The notes under the pieces were generated by a model that was not told the DNA's origin, ran no database searches, and worked only from the letters and a program-made list of their open reading frames with translations. From assembly GCA_017474455.1 (NCBI GenBank), contig JAFVHP010000037.1:143117-207116 (forward strand): a stretch of 64,000 nt of DNA, written 5' to 3'. Positions 18,192 through 27,122 of this stretch are shown one piece after another. Every line of letters begins with the position of its first letter. Within the stretch, counting starts at the first letter, position 1. The translations under genes were made by a program, and so were the position numbers. The DNA is from Lachnospiraceae bacterium. GTDB taxonomy: Bacteria; Bacillota; Clostridia; Lachnospirales; Lachnospiraceae.

Positions 18192-18971
18192 ATGGCAGAA
18201 CGGGGTTACGCCGTTATCACAGGAGCAAGCTCCGGAATAGGCGCTGAATTTGCCAGAGCGTATGGAAAACAGGGCTTTGGCCTGATCCTTTGCGCCAGGA
18301 GGAAGGTCGTTCCGGACGGTATTCCGGAGGGGACCGACATCCGTTATGTATGCGCGGATCTTTCCGGAAAAGAGGGCTGCACGGCCCTTATGGATGAAGT
18401 CCGGAAGGCTGCCGGTTCCGGCTGCAGCGTGGAAGTGTTTGTCAACTGCGCGGGTTTCGGCCTTGCGGGCGCGTTTTCCGATACGGACGCGGACCGCGAG
18501 CTGGAAATGATCGATCTCAATGTAAAAGCTGTTCATTTCCTGATGAAGGAAATGCTGGCCATATTCCGTGCCCGGGGAAGGGGTACGATCCTGAATGTGG
18601 CTTCCAGCGCCGGGCTTTTTCCCGGCGGTCCCTATTTTTCCACGTATTATGCGACCAAATCATATGTTTGTGCGCTGACGAAAGCCGTTGCCCAGGAACT
18701 GAAAGAAGAAAAAAGCGGCGTCTATACCGCCTGTCTCTGTCCCGGGCCTGTGGATACCGGATTCAATGAAACTGCCGGAGTCCGTTTTGCCCTGCGGGGG
18801 ATAAGCGCGCAAGAGTGCGTATCCTATGCACTGCGGCAGATGGATAGAAAAAAGACAGTGATCATACCGGGCCTGTCCATCAGGGCAGCCGTGTTTTTTG
18901 CAAGATTTGTACCAGACAGGTACCTGATGCCTGTCATAGCCCGTCAGCAGAAAAGAAAGAGTGGAAGATAA
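18192..18971 (+). CDS. Short-chain dehydrogenase/reductase
   Basis: A classical SDR of 259 residues. The cofactor motif is TGASSGIG; the NNAG motif reads NCAG; the catalytic Ser is in NVASSAG and the Tyr-Lys pair in YYATK. The C-terminal part is basic (RQQKRKSGR) after a hydrophobic stretch, suggesting possible membrane association. Substrate cannot be assigned. AAAGGAG lies 7 bases before the ATG. Its stop is 3 bases before the MoxR gene, so it may be the first gene of the MoxR operon even though its function is unrelated. Confidence 0.85.
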   Translation: MAERGYAVITGASSGIGAEFARAYGKQGFGLILCARRKVVPDGIPEGTDIRYVCADLSGKEGCTALMDEVRKAAGSGCSVEVFVNCAGFGLAGAFSDTDADRELEMIDLNVKAVHFLMKEMLAIFRARGRGTILNVASSAGLFPGGPYFSTYYATKSYVCALTKAVAQELKEEKSGVYTACLCPGPVDTGFNETAGVRFALRGISAQECVSYALRQMDRKKTVIIPGLSIRAAVFFARFVPDRYLMPVIARQQKRKSGR

Positions 18972-18974
18972 GCC

Positions 18975-19940
18975 ATGGAAAACGAAAGAACAGGTCTGAA
19001 CCAGGATATTTATGACAGGATCGCGAGGCTCAAGGATAATATATCCTCCGTCGTTGTCGGCGCGGGACCGGCCATCAATCATATGATCACGGCACTGATC
19101 GCCGGAGGGCACGTCCTGCTCGAAGATGTGCCGGGCGTGGGCAAGACAACGCTTGCCAGGTCCCTTGCGGCATCGCTGACCGCCAGATTCTCAAGGATCC
19201 AGTTCACACCGGATACCCTGCCCGGGGACGTCACAGGCATGTCCGTATATAACATGAAAACGGGCGAATTTGAAGTGCGCAAAGGCCCGGTCTTCGCCAA
19301 TATCGTCCTGGCGGATGAGATCAACCGGACGTCTCCCAAGACGCAGTCGGCGCTGCTGGAAGTCATGCAGGAAAGGCAGGTCACGATCGACGGCGTGACA
19401 TATTCTGTGGAAGAGCCTTTCATGGTGATCGCGACCGAAAACCCCATGGATTTCTCCGGGACATTCCCGCTGCCGGAAGCGCAGCTGGACAGATTTATGA
19501 TGAAGCTTTCCGTCGGATACCCGGACAATGACGATACCATGCTGCTGGCAAAACGGTACCTGAACGGGCAGCTGGAAAAAGAACTTTCCCCAGTACTGAA
19601 TGAGGAAGACGTCATGATGCTGCGGCAGAAGGCGCTGCAGGTCAAGGTCGCCGACAGTATTATCGAATACACATCGGCTATCATTGCAGGTACAAGGATA
19701 AACAGGGAACTCAGGTTCGGCGCATCCCCCAGGGCCATGCTGGACATGCTGGCCGCCATCCGCGCAAGGGCGCTTACTCTCGGCAGGGATTACTGCATAC
19801 CGGAAGATGTCGTGACGATGGCCAGGGTGGTGATCCCCCACAGGCTGCAGATCACGACGGAAGCCGCAATGAACAGGTATGATGCCGTCTCTATCCTGGA
19901 ATCGGTCGTGAAAGGCGTCAGTATACCCTCAAGTTTATGA
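18975..19940 (+). CDS. MoxR-family AAA+ ATPase
   Basis: A 321-residue cytoplasmic AAA+ chaperone-like ATPase. Walker A is PGVGKTT, Walker B is IVLADEINR, followed by TSPKTQSALLEVMQERQ and sensor segment ATENP. MoxR proteins act with DUF58/VWA partners in maturing or regulating other complexes. Here the DUF58 gene overlaps its stop codon by 4 bases (ATGA) and a transglutaminase-like gene follows, the conserved three-gene set found in many bacteria. Confidence 0.92.
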   Translation: MENERTGLNQDIYDRIARLKDNISSVVVGAGPAINHMITALIAGGHVLLEDVPGVGKTTLARSLAASLTARFSRIQFTPDTLPGDVTGMSVYNMKTGEFEVRKGPVFANIVLADEINRTSPKTQSALLEVMQERQVTIDGVTYSVEEPFMVIATENPMDFSGTFPLPEAQLDRFMMKLSVGYPDNDDTMLLAKRYLNGQLEKELSPVLNEEDVMMLRQKALQVKVADSIIEYTSAIIAGTRINRELRFGASPRAMLDMLAAIRARALTLGRDYCIPEDVVTMARVVIPHRLQITTEAAMNRYDAVSILESVVKGVSIPSSL

Positions 19941-20965
19941 TAAACAAGCTCCGTCTCGCCATTTACCTGGCGGCCCTTGCCGGCTGTGTCGTCTGGATCA
20001 GCTTTACCGGGGGAGCCGCTGCCTATATGACTTTCTTTGCTGTGCTGTTCTATCTGCCCGCAGCCTGCCTTTACGCGCTCTATTCTTCACTGACGCTGCA
20101 TATCTGGCAGGGCCTTCCGGAACATAAAGTGACGAAACAGGAAGAGGAAACATTCAGGATCATCCTCGAGAATACAGGTTTCCTGCCGGTGAATGCCATG
20201 AAACTGGTCTGGGAAGAGGATCTGTGCAAAAGGAACGGGATCCCTTCGGAGACAGTGTATTATCTGCGGGGGGGGGAAAGGATGGAATTATCCTGCAGTA
20301 TGACGTGCCTGTATGCCGGCACCTACCCTGTGGGCGCGAAAAACTTCCTGCTGCCGGATGCTTTCGGGATCCTGAAGCTGAAATTCAGGGTCATGCATGA
20401 ATTTAGAGCGATCGTCAGGCCCAGGATCACGAACGCGGCAGATGAGAGACTTTCCCTGGAGGACAGGCTCAGTACCTTTTCGCTGTCGGATCCGGTCAAC
20501 AAGGACGATATTCTCGGCAACGACATCCGTATGTACATCCCGGGAGATCCCATGCGCCAGATCCACTGGAAGAATACTGCCAGGTCGGGCGAACTGATGG
20601 TGAGGCTGCCGAAGGAAAAGGAGATCAGGCTGATCAACGTGATCCTTGTCCCTGAGCGGCCGCCATATGAATTTGACGGCATCTTAAGACGCGACCGTTT
20701 CCTGGAGTTTGCCGTATCGGCCGCGGCCTGGTTCGGCAGGCAGTCCAAGGCATGCATGTTTATCTATCCCCATGCCACGGTCCGCCATGAGCTGGTCGAT
20801 GACATGCCGTCGTTCTACAGGTTTTATGAAGATCTTTCCGACGGGATCTATTTCGGCAGGGAAGAAGACCAGGAAAACGGCGGGGCGGCAATGATAGAAG
20901 AGACCAGGAGATCGTTTGACGAACGCAGCACAGCCCTGCTTATCTTCAGGGAAAGCGAGTTCTGA
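19937..20965 (+). CDS. DUF58 domain protein
   Basis: A 342-residue protein with two N-terminal membrane helices (~residues 5-50) and the DUF58 signature IPGDPMRQIHWKNTARSGEL at ~residues 195-215. DUF58 proteins have a VWA-like fold and work with the MoxR ATPase encoded just upstream. The coding sequence contains a run of nine G (20268-20276) that keeps the frame as read (LRGGERME), a slip-prone tract. The start overlaps the moxR stop. Confidence 0.85.
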   Translation: MINKLRLAIYLAALAGCVVWISFTGGAAAYMTFFAVLFYLPAACLYALYSSLTLHIWQGLPEHKVTKQEEETFRIILENTGFLPVNAMKLVWEEDLCKRNGIPSETVYYLRGGERMELSCSMTCLYAGTYPVGAKNFLLPDAFGILKLKFRVMHEFRAIVRPRITNAADERLSLEDRLSTFSLSDPVNKDDILGNDIRMYIPGDPMRQIHWKNTARSGELMVRLPKEKEIRLINVILVPERPPYEFDGILRRDRFLEFAVSAAAWFGRQSKACMFIYPHATVRHELVDDMPSFYRFYEDLSDGIYFGREEDQENGGAAMIEETRRSFDERSTALLIFRESEF

Positions 20966-20980
20966 CAAGAGGCGCGGAAA

Positions 20981-23431
20981 ATGCAGGATGTGATGGAAAA
21001 GCTCGGCTTTTTGAAATTCCAGATGAGGGAATGGGGCAGTATCTACCGCTTTATCCTGCTCTGCTGCTTTGTCATGGTCTTTTCCTGCTTCTGGCCGGAT
21101 GTCTTCAATCTTCCCTTCGTATTACTGTTCGGCGCTTTTTTTGAACTTATCCAGTATATCGGCAAAAGGGCCGGCAGGGACGCGTTGTTTACAGGCGTTA
21201 TCGCGCCGACAGCCGCATTTCTGGTACTGATCTTAAGGCACAATGACATCGGCAGGGATGTCCTTAGTGCGGTACTGTTCTGGTATGCCGCCTATGCGGT
21301 GATGCTGGGCAGGTATCTTATCAAGGCGGTACTTGCCGTCCTGGTATTCTTTTGTCTGTATTATCTGAAAGCAGCCGATATCACAAGACCGATGGCTGCC
21401 GTCTTCCTCATTGCCCTTTTGACGGAGCTTTCAGATCTTTTTGCCCGTGAGGGGCCGGAGAGTACCAGTACCGGAGCCGGGCGGTCATCCGGCTGTGCCG
21501 ATACGTATGAAAGGCCGAAAAAGGGCGGCATCATCAGGATCTGGCTTCCTTTCTTCACGATCTACGTTTTCCTGGTCGCGCTTCTGCCTGTTTCCGCGAA
21601 GCCGTTTGACTGGAGCTTTGTATATCAGCTTACAAGGGATATCAGGGAACAGGCGTCCAACGCAGCTGCGGATCTGGAATACTTTTTCCAGCGGCTCGGC
21701 TTCCGAGGGGGCTATGTCAGCGGATATAACGGCCTGGGGAACCGTTCCGCTTCACTTGCGGCCAGTGACAGAAAAGAGCTTTTCATATCAGACAGGATCC
21801 CCTACGCGCTTTATCTGGACGGCGTTTCCTATGTCACTTTCGGTGAAGACGGCAGATGGACAGGCCGGAGCGCAATTTCGGAATATGACAGCGGGTGGCT
21901 CGCGCTGTATCTGAACGCGCTCCGCAGGGAAGGCATCACCAGGGAAGAAGCCCGGTGCTTTTCCGAGATCTATGAAAGAACGATCATTTACGGCCAGATG
22001 AGGACGAGGGACCTCATGCACCCCCTCAATACGATGATCCTGGGAGACAGCGCACAAAAAGAGCTCGAGGCAGGCAGTGGATTCCAGCTCAGGAAGTCCA
22101 AAAAGAGAGGCTTTGTTTATGATGTGACGCTGATGGAACTGGATACGGTCAGCCCGTACCTTCTGCGTGTTTTCCGGAACAGGAGCGGAACGGCTCTTGA
22201 CGAATACGCCACATACTCCGAGATCAGCGCCTATATGAATGAAGTATACAAAAAGCCCTTCAACCGGTACCTTTCCCTGACCGAATACATGAACTGCATC
22301 GAAGGCTTTTCCAACATGGATCTTACGCCGTACCTGGACACCTCGGGTACGACGGAAAGGATGAGGGAACTGGCCCTTTCGCTCACGGAAGAAAGGGAAA
22401 GTGATTTTGACAAGTGTATGGCGATAGAAGCCTACCTCAGGCAGTACCGGTACTCGACACAGCCGCCGGAAGTGCCGGAGGGCGAAAACTGGCTGGACTA
22501 TTTCCTGTTTGAAGCCGGGGAAGGCTACTGTGTGCATTATGCCAGCGCAATGGTCGAGCTGTGCAGGCTTGCCGGCATACCCGCCAGGTATACGGAAGGG
22601 TATGTCTGCCGATTTAATGAGAAGCCGGAGGCGGGAGACGCGAAAGGCTATCCTGTCAGGGGATCGGAAGCCCATGCATGGCCGGAAGCCTGGATCGACG
22701 GCTTCGGCTTTGTGAAATTCGAACCCACGGCGGGTATGCCCAACGCTGCGGAACGGGCCTGGGGGAAACTGACCAGGGCGGATCTGGGCGTTGCGGACGG
22801 CGAAGGCACTGTCGCCGCGCTGGAACCCTATGCTATGCCTGAGCCGGATATCGAGTTCGCCGGATATGAAGAACCGGCGTCGGAAGAGGAAGAAGACAAG
22901 GCAGCCGCGGTCCTGGAAGCAGTCAGAAGATGGATCCTGATCCTTCTCCTCCTTATCCTGGTGATCATCGTTTATCTCCTGATGATGCTTGCCTTCCGCA
23001 GGATCTGGCTGAACCAGAGGTACAGACGGGCCGGCCTGATGGAGCGGATGATGATGGAGCAGAAGGATGCCAGGTGGCTCATTTTAGAGCTGACCGGGCA
23101 CAAAGCGGCCGAAAAGGGCCGCGGTGACAACGAGACCATGCTGGAGACCGCCGCAAGGCTGGCAGAAGCTGAGGATAATATCGATGCCAGAAACCTGTAT
23201 GAGCAGGCGGTAAAGAGTGTTTACGTTTGGTACGCGTACAGTTACGGGGATCATGAGCCCGACGGGGAAGATCTGCGGGATAACGCGGAATTTGGAAAAG
23301 CGCTCTATACGGTCTATCTGGAAAAAGCCGGCAGCTCATTTATCAGGGGCCTGGCCCTGCGGCTCAGGGCGATGTGGCAGCTGTTCTCCGTCTATACGCG
23401 TGACAGGGCAGGCGTGAAAAACAGAGCCTGA
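20981..23431 (+). CDS. Transglutaminase-like membrane protein (TgpA-like)
   Basis: An 816-residue protein. The N-terminus has about six membrane helices, the middle is extracytoplasmic and a further helix occurs at ~648-670, leaving a cytoplasmic tail with a DUF4129-like helical region. The transglutaminase core is at ~500-590: catalytic Cys in EGYCVHYASAM, His in SEAHAWPEAW, and Asp/Glu in VKFEPTAGMP. Such proteins are the third member of the MoxR/DUF58 set and are thought to process or crosslink cell-surface proteins; the substrate here is unknown. It begins 15 bases after the DUF58 gene. Confidence 0.88.
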   Translation: MQDVMEKLGFLKFQMREWGSIYRFILLCCFVMVFSCFWPDVFNLPFVLLFGAFFELIQYIGKRAGRDALFTGVIAPTAAFLVLILRHNDIGRDVLSAVLFWYAAYAVMLGRYLIKAVLAVLVFFCLYYLKAADITRPMAAVFLIALLTELSDLFAREGPESTSTGAGRSSGCADTYERPKKGGIIRIWLPFFTIYVFLVALLPVSAKPFDWSFVYQLTRDIREQASNAAADLEYFFQRLGFRGGYVSGYNGLGNRSASLAASDRKELFISDRIPYALYLDGVSYVTFGEDGRWTGRSAISEYDSGWLALYLNALRREGITREEARCFSEIYERTIIYGQMRTRDLMHPLNTMILGDSAQKELEAGSGFQLRKSKKRGFVYDVTLMELDTVSPYLLRVFRNRSGTALDEYATYSEISAYMNEVYKKPFNRYLSLTEYMNCIEGFSNMDLTPYLDTSGTTERMRELALSLTEERESDFDKCMAIEAYLRQYRYSTQPPEVPEGENWLDYFLFEAGEGYCVHYASAMVELCRLAGIPARYTEGYVCRFNEKPEAGDAKGYPVRGSEAHAWPEAWIDGFGFVKFEPTAGMPNAAERAWGKLTRADLGVADGEGTVAALEPYAMPEPDIEFAGYEEPASEEEEDKAAAVLEAVRRWILILLLLILVIIVYLLMMLAFRRIWLNQRYRRAGLMERMMMEQKDARWLILELTGHKAAEKGRGDNETMLETAARLAEAEDNIDARNLYEQAVKSVYVWYAYSYGDHEPDGEDLRDNAEFGKALYTVYLEKAGSSFIRGLALRLRAMWQLFSVYTRDRAGVKNRA

Positions 23432-23448
23432 AAACATCCGGGTCCTTC

Positions 23449-23476
23449 TTGTAAATTCACCGGACGACCTTATAAT
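23449..23476 (+). promoter_or_regulatory. Probable sigma-A promoter for xpt
   Basis: -35 TTGTAA (23449-23454) and -10 TATAAT (23471-23476), spacer 16. The leader is too short (about 35 bases) to hold a purine riboswitch. Confidence 0.55.
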
Positions 23477-23516
23477 CAGACTATAAGAGCCATTTATCTT
23501 TATGGGAGGGATGCGG

Positions 23517-24092
23517 ATGAATTTTCTGGAAGAGAGGATCTTAAAGGACGGCCAGGTACGGCCCGGAAATGTGGTCAAAGTCGACAGCTTTCTCAACCAC
23601 CAGCTGGACGTAGGCCTTCTGGATGAGGTCGGAAAAGCCTTTTATGAGAAGTTCAAAGATGCCGGGATCACTAAAATAGTAACAGTGGAAGCGTCCGGTA
23701 TAGCTATCGCCGTGCCGACGGCAAGATATTTCGGCGTACCGGTACTGTTTGCCAAAAAGGCAAAGAGCAAAAACCTTGACGGCGACCTTTATACGGCAAA
23801 AGTCATGTCTTTCACCTATGGACAGGAGTATACCGTCACTCTTTCGAAAAAATACCTTAACAGCAGTGATACGGTACTGCTGGTGGATGATTTCCTGGCG
23901 GTGGGCAAAGCGCTGCAGGGACTGATATCCATCTGCGACCAGGCCGGCGCAAAGGTCGGCGGCATCGGGATCGCCATCGAGAAAAGCTTCCAGGAAGGCG
24001 GGAAGCTCCTGCGTGAAGCGGGATATCCTCTATACAGCCTGGCCAGGATCGCTTCGATCGACGACGGAAAGATAAGCTTCGTACAGGAGTAA
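23517..24092 (+). CDS. xpt: Xanthine phosphoribosyltransferase
   Basis: Salvages xanthine to XMP using PRPP. The 191-residue length and motifs fit: VKVDSFLNHQLD near the start, EASGIAIAVPTA, LFAKKAKSK and the PRPP loop VLLVDDFLAVGKALQG. The start at 23517 gives MNFLEERI and sits 6 bases after GGGAGGG; ATGs at 23502 and 23511 are too close to or within the ribosome-binding site. Unlike many clostridial xpt genes there is no purine riboswitch upstream. Its stop overlaps the next gene by one base. Confidence 0.94.
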   Translation: MNFLEERILKDGQVRPGNVVKVDSFLNHQLDVGLLDEVGKAFYEKFKDAGITKIVTVEASGIAIAVPTARYFGVPVLFAKKAKSKNLDGDLYTAKVMSFTYGQEYTVTLSKKYLNSSDTVLLVDDFLAVGKALQGLISICDQAGAKVGGIGIAIEKSFQEGGKLLREAGYPLYSLARIASIDDGKISFVQE

Positions 24093-25135
24093 TGATGACT
24101 GGTCAAGTCCGATATATGATCAGAAACTGTCTGGTAAAACTGACAGCTGCTCTGGCGGCAGCTGTCTTTTTGACTGCGGGCTGCACAGACGCTGCCGGGA
24201 TACAGGAGACAGCGGACGGCAATGCGGCCGCAGAAGCACAGCTGCCGTCTGCTTCTGTTATTAACAGGACGATCGCCTGTGACGGGTTAAAAGATACATA
24301 TAAACTGGTCTTTATATCGGACCTGCATATCATAGCCGAAGAGGACACCTCCGCTTCAGAAGCACCGGGCAGCAGATATATTGATCCGGCCGCGCAGGAG
24401 ACTGTGGACAGCCGGTATGAAGCCTTTGAAGCAGGCGGCCTTTCTTCCGCCGCGTACTGGCCGGAACTGGTGTCCGGACTGAACAGCCTTGAAGCGGATG
24501 CCGTGCTCCTGGGCGGGGATATGGTCGATTTCTGCACACCGAATGCCCTGCGCGTTCTTTCTGAAGGGATCGGGATGATCAGCGCCCCGGTGATGTATGT
24601 CAGGGCGGATCACGATACAGGCACCTGGTACAGTGAAGGATCCGTGACTGCGGAAGATGTAAAACAATGGCAGGATGAGGTGGCAGACAACAGCGATGTG
24701 CTGCTCATACAGCTTCCGGAGCTGTGGATCATCGGTTACAACAACAGCACATCTCAGATATCGGCGGACGCGCTTTACTGGGTGCAGTATTATCTGTCGG
24801 AATGCAGGGACAGAGGCATTCCGGCCATCTTCCTTACACACGTGCCTTTCCAGCCGGAAACAGATTTGGGCCTCGCCGGGGCCTGCAGGCAGTCGCCGGA
24901 CGGCAGGAACCTGTTCTGGGGACCGGACGGGTATCATTATCCGGATTCGAATACGGCGGACCTGATCGATCTTCTCTATGCGGATGATTCACCCGTTGCG
25001 GCTGTACTTGCCGGGCATCTCCATTTCGGATATGAAGGCCCGCTGGCAGATAACGCCGTGCATACCATGCAGTATATCGGCGAACCGGCGTTTGCCCATA
25101 AGATCACTGTTTTTACGATAACAGGGAAGGAATGA
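24092..25135 (+). CDS. Metallophosphoesterase lipoprotein
   Basis: A 347-residue exported protein: signal peptide with lipobox FLTAGC, then a calcineurin-like phosphoesterase domain. Metal motifs in order: ISDLHI (D, H), LGGDMVDF (GD), the usual GNHD replaced by VRADHDTG, FLTHVPF and AGHLHFG (GHxH). The Asn of GNHD is thus changed to Asp (or shifted), which may alter metal binding. Substrate unknown; the class includes phosphodiesterases and nucleotidases. Translation is coupled to xpt. The first two ATGs (24092, 24095) and a third at codon 9 are all possible starts. Confidence 0.8.
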   Translation: MMTGQVRYMIRNCLVKLTAALAAAVFLTAGCTDAAGIQETADGNAAAEAQLPSASVINRTIACDGLKDTYKLVFISDLHIIAEEDTSASEAPGSRYIDPAAQETVDSRYEAFEAGGLSSAAYWPELVSGLNSLEADAVLLGGDMVDFCTPNALRVLSEGIGMISAPVMYVRADHDTGTWYSEGSVTAEDVKQWQDEVADNSDVLLIQLPELWIIGYNNSTSQISADALYWVQYYLSECRDRGIPAIFLTHVPFQPETDLGLAGACRQSPDGRNLFWGPDGYHYPDSNTADLIDLLYADDSPVAAVLAGHLHFGYEGPLADNAVHTMQYIGEPAFAHKITVFTITGKE

Positions 25136-25136
25136 A

Positions 25137-26246
25137 TTGAAATACCGGATCGACCGCTCTGCCGGCGCTGCGCCGGCATACATGCAGCTCTATGAACAGC
25201 TCCGCCGTGACATCACCGGCGGTGTGCTTGAATTCGGGGATAAACTTCCTTCCAAGAGGCTGCTTTCCGAAGAAACGGGGGCCGGCCTGATCACGGTCGA
25301 GCATGCCTATGCACTGCTGGAAGAGGAAGGCTATCTGGAAGCCAGGCAGCGGAGCGGGTACTATGTGATCTATACGGAAGCGGACAGCCTGCCGGAAAGG
25401 ACAGGACCGGATGCGGCCGGGATTGGGCGGCGGTATGAAGGGGCAGTCTCCGGCAGCGCGATCACAGAGCGTGATCCGGAAGAATTCCCTTTTTCTGTTT
25501 ATGCCAGGACGATGAGACGGATCCTCCTGGATTATTCGGACAGGATCCTGGAGCCCTCTCCGGGAGCCGGCTGCACCGAACTCAGACAGGCGCTGGCATC
25601 CTATCTTTTACGAAGCCGCGGCATGGACGTGCGGCCGGAGCAGATCCTGATCGGTGCAGGCGCGGAATACCTGTACACCATGGCTGTAAGGATACTGGGC
25701 AGGGAAAAAAGGTATGCCATCGAAGACCCTTCCTACAATAAGATCAGGCTTGTCTATGAGGCAGAGGGAGTCAGTGTGGAAGCGCTGGAACTGGGGCCGG
25801 ACGGGATCGTCAGCAGCCGGCTGCGCGAATGCACTGCCGATATCCTGCATGTAACGCCCTTTACCAGCTACCCGAGCGGGATAACCGCGACGGCTTCAAA
25901 GAGAAAAGAATATATCCGGTGGGCGCTGGAGCGGGATGCCTATGTGATCGAGGATGATTACAATTCGGAATTTTCTATATCCACAAAAGCGGAAGACACG
26001 CTGTTCCTGCTCGAACCCGAACGCCACGTCATTTATATGAACACCTTCAGCCGGACCATATCCCCGTCGGTCAGGATCGGCTATATGGTACTGCCGGGCG
26101 AAAGATACCGGGCAATGCTGGAAAAGAACGCTTTCTATGCCTGTACCGTGCCTGTGTTCGAACAGCTCGTACTGGCCCGCTTCATCGAGGACGGGGACTT
26201 TGAAAGACATATCAACCGGGTAAGGAGAAAGAGGAGACGGAAGTAA
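25137..26246 (+). CDS. MocR/PdxR-type regulator, C-terminally truncated
   Basis: GntR-type winged helix at residues ~12-80 (GDKLPSKRLLSEETG) followed by a class-I aminotransferase-like domain. Two features suggest it is not a normal PLP regulator. First, the PLP lysine position in the family motif (TFSKTxxPxxRxGY) reads TFSRTISPSVRIGY, with Arg at residue 306. Second, the protein ends at HINRVRRKRRRK, where homologs (about 450-480 residues) continue for another ~80 residues. The stop lies next to a large palindromic element starting at ~26250, and no remaining coding sequence was found beyond it. It may be a decayed gene or an element-truncated one. It starts with TTG at 25137, 5-6 bases after AAGGA. 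Confidence 0.75.
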   Translation: MKYRIDRSAGAAPAYMQLYEQLRRDITGGVLEFGDKLPSKRLLSEETGAGLITVEHAYALLEEEGYLEARQRSGYYVIYTEADSLPERTGPDAAGIGRRYEGAVSGSAITERDPEEFPFSVYARTMRRILLDYSDRILEPSPGAGCTELRQALASYLLRSRGMDVRPEQILIGAGAEYLYTMAVRILGREKRYAIEDPSYNKIRLVYEAEGVSVEALELGPDGIVSSRLRECTADILHVTPFTSYPSGITATASKRKEYIRWALERDAYVIEDDYNSEFSISTKAEDTLFLLEPERHVIYMNTFSRTISPSVRIGYMVLPGERYRAMLEKNAFYACTVPVFEQLVLARFIEDGDFERHINRVRRKRRRK

Positions 26247-26249
26247 GTT

Positions 26250-26425
26250 TAATAGGTCCGGCCTCACAGATCATATGTGCCCTGCGGGACGCTTTCGCTA
26301 TGATGCCGCTGGTCACGTTACATAACGCAGCAAAACGGGCGGTCTCCGCCCGTTTTTTACGCTGCGTAAGTAACGACCGCGGCATAATCCGCGCAGGGCA
26401 CATATGATCTGTAAGGCCGTCATTA
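26250..26425. repeat. Structured palindromic element, copy 1
   Basis: A ~176-base imperfect palindrome. The outer arms pair perfectly over 20 bp (26267-26286 with 26392-26411), with weaker pairing beyond to TAAT ends. Inside are an asymmetric loop, a conserved 40-base block (26286-26325, core TGATGCCGCTGG), a GC-rich terminal hairpin and a 20-base partner block (26368-26387). Both blocks recur in copy 2 at 31062-31210 (33/40 and 18/20 identical) in opposite orientation, while the outer stem and terminal hairpin differ completely in sequence but still pair. On the minus strand the asymmetric loop holds GC-GAAA-GC, a GNRA mini-hairpin. It abuts the truncated regulator gene. Confidence 0.85.
26332..26358. 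terminator. Bidirectional intrinsic terminator inside palindromic element 1
   Basis: CGGGCGG (26336-26342) pairs with CCGCCCG (26346-26352), flanked by four A on the left and six T on the right, so it can stop transcription from either side. It forms the tip of the larger palindrome. Confidence 0.85.
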
Positions 26426-26522
26426 ACAAACTATAGCTGTCCATAAATATTGAGTGCACGATCAAATTTGTTTGAGTGAATAGAAACAGGGTGTTGAATG
26501 ATGCTCGTATTGCTCAAAATTA

Positions 26523-26551
26523 TTCACAGATAATGGCGGGTGTGGTATAAT
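26523..26551 (+). promoter_or_regulatory. Strong promoter for the C-deglycosidase-like operon
   Basis: -35 TTCACA (26523-26528), 17-base spacer and extended -10 TGGTATAAT (hexamer 26546-26551). The leader to the first start codon is ~97 bases and includes an inverted repeat GAACA...TGTTC (26582-26597), a possible operator. Confidence 0.8.
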
Positions 26552-26654
26552 TAATAAGCTATATTATGAACGACCTGAAGAGAACACGGGCCTGTTCGTA
26601 AAGGTGGCAGAAGTGTATAAGGGTTTACTTTTAGGAAAGGAGTGAAGTAAGAGT

Positions 26655-27104
26655 ATGTTTGACAGCTTTCTGGTAAGAAGCGATTCACTGGAGAACGTAT
26701 ATGACGCGTCCGGAAAGGCAGTCGGATTCAAGTTCGGCGTAAGGCTTTCCAACTACCGCGGAATCTATGTTTCCCTAGTCAATGACTTTTATGTCTGCAT
26801 GGACGGGGAAGAATTCAGCACGGAGGATTACTGCCTCGAGCTGAACGGAATGCCGCCCAGAACTATGGAAGAGCTTATCAAATATCCCTTTGAACACTGG
26901 GATCTGCAGGATGAGGCAATGCTGTATGTAAAGAAAGAAGGCGGACTTGCACCCGGTATGCACAGCCTGGATTATCTTCCTTCCACTATGGACGCATACG
27001 GATATCAGGCACATGATGACGAATGGGTCGTCAATCCTCCGAAGCCCGGCAAAGGCGGCGGCAAGCAGATGAGGCCCTGCCATTTCGATCTTGAGCTTCA
27101 GTAA
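26655..27104 (+). CDS. DUF6379-like protein, candidate C-glycoside deglycosidase small subunit
   Basis: A 149-residue protein with no signal peptide, rich in beta-strand-like alternation (VGFKFGVRLSNYRGIYVSLV), ending in a basic Gly/Lys segment (PPKPGKGGGKQ). Its size, its opening and its position directly before a xylose-isomerase-like TIM-barrel gene match the small (beta) subunits of C-deglycosylating enzymes such as DfgB and of related gut-bacterial systems, annotated as DUF6379. In that family the small subunit packs against the barrel and helps shape the active site. The gap to the next gene is 18 bases, with AAGGGAGG between. The assignment rests on remembered family resemblance and context, not on an alignment. 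Confidence 0.65.
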   Translation: MFDSFLVRSDSLENVYDASGKAVGFKFGVRLSNYRGIYVSLVNDFYVCMDGEEFSTEDYCLELNGMPPRTMEELIKYPFEHWDLQDEAMLYVKKEGGLAPGMHSLDYLPSTMDAYGYQAHDDEWVVNPPKPGKGGGKQMRPCHFDLELQ

Positions 27105-27122
27105 GAAGGGAGGAAGATGACA

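Noticed and set aside
23432-23516. Purine riboswitch before xpt
   Set aside because: The leader after the predicted promoter is only ~35 bases and lacks the purine-aptamer core.
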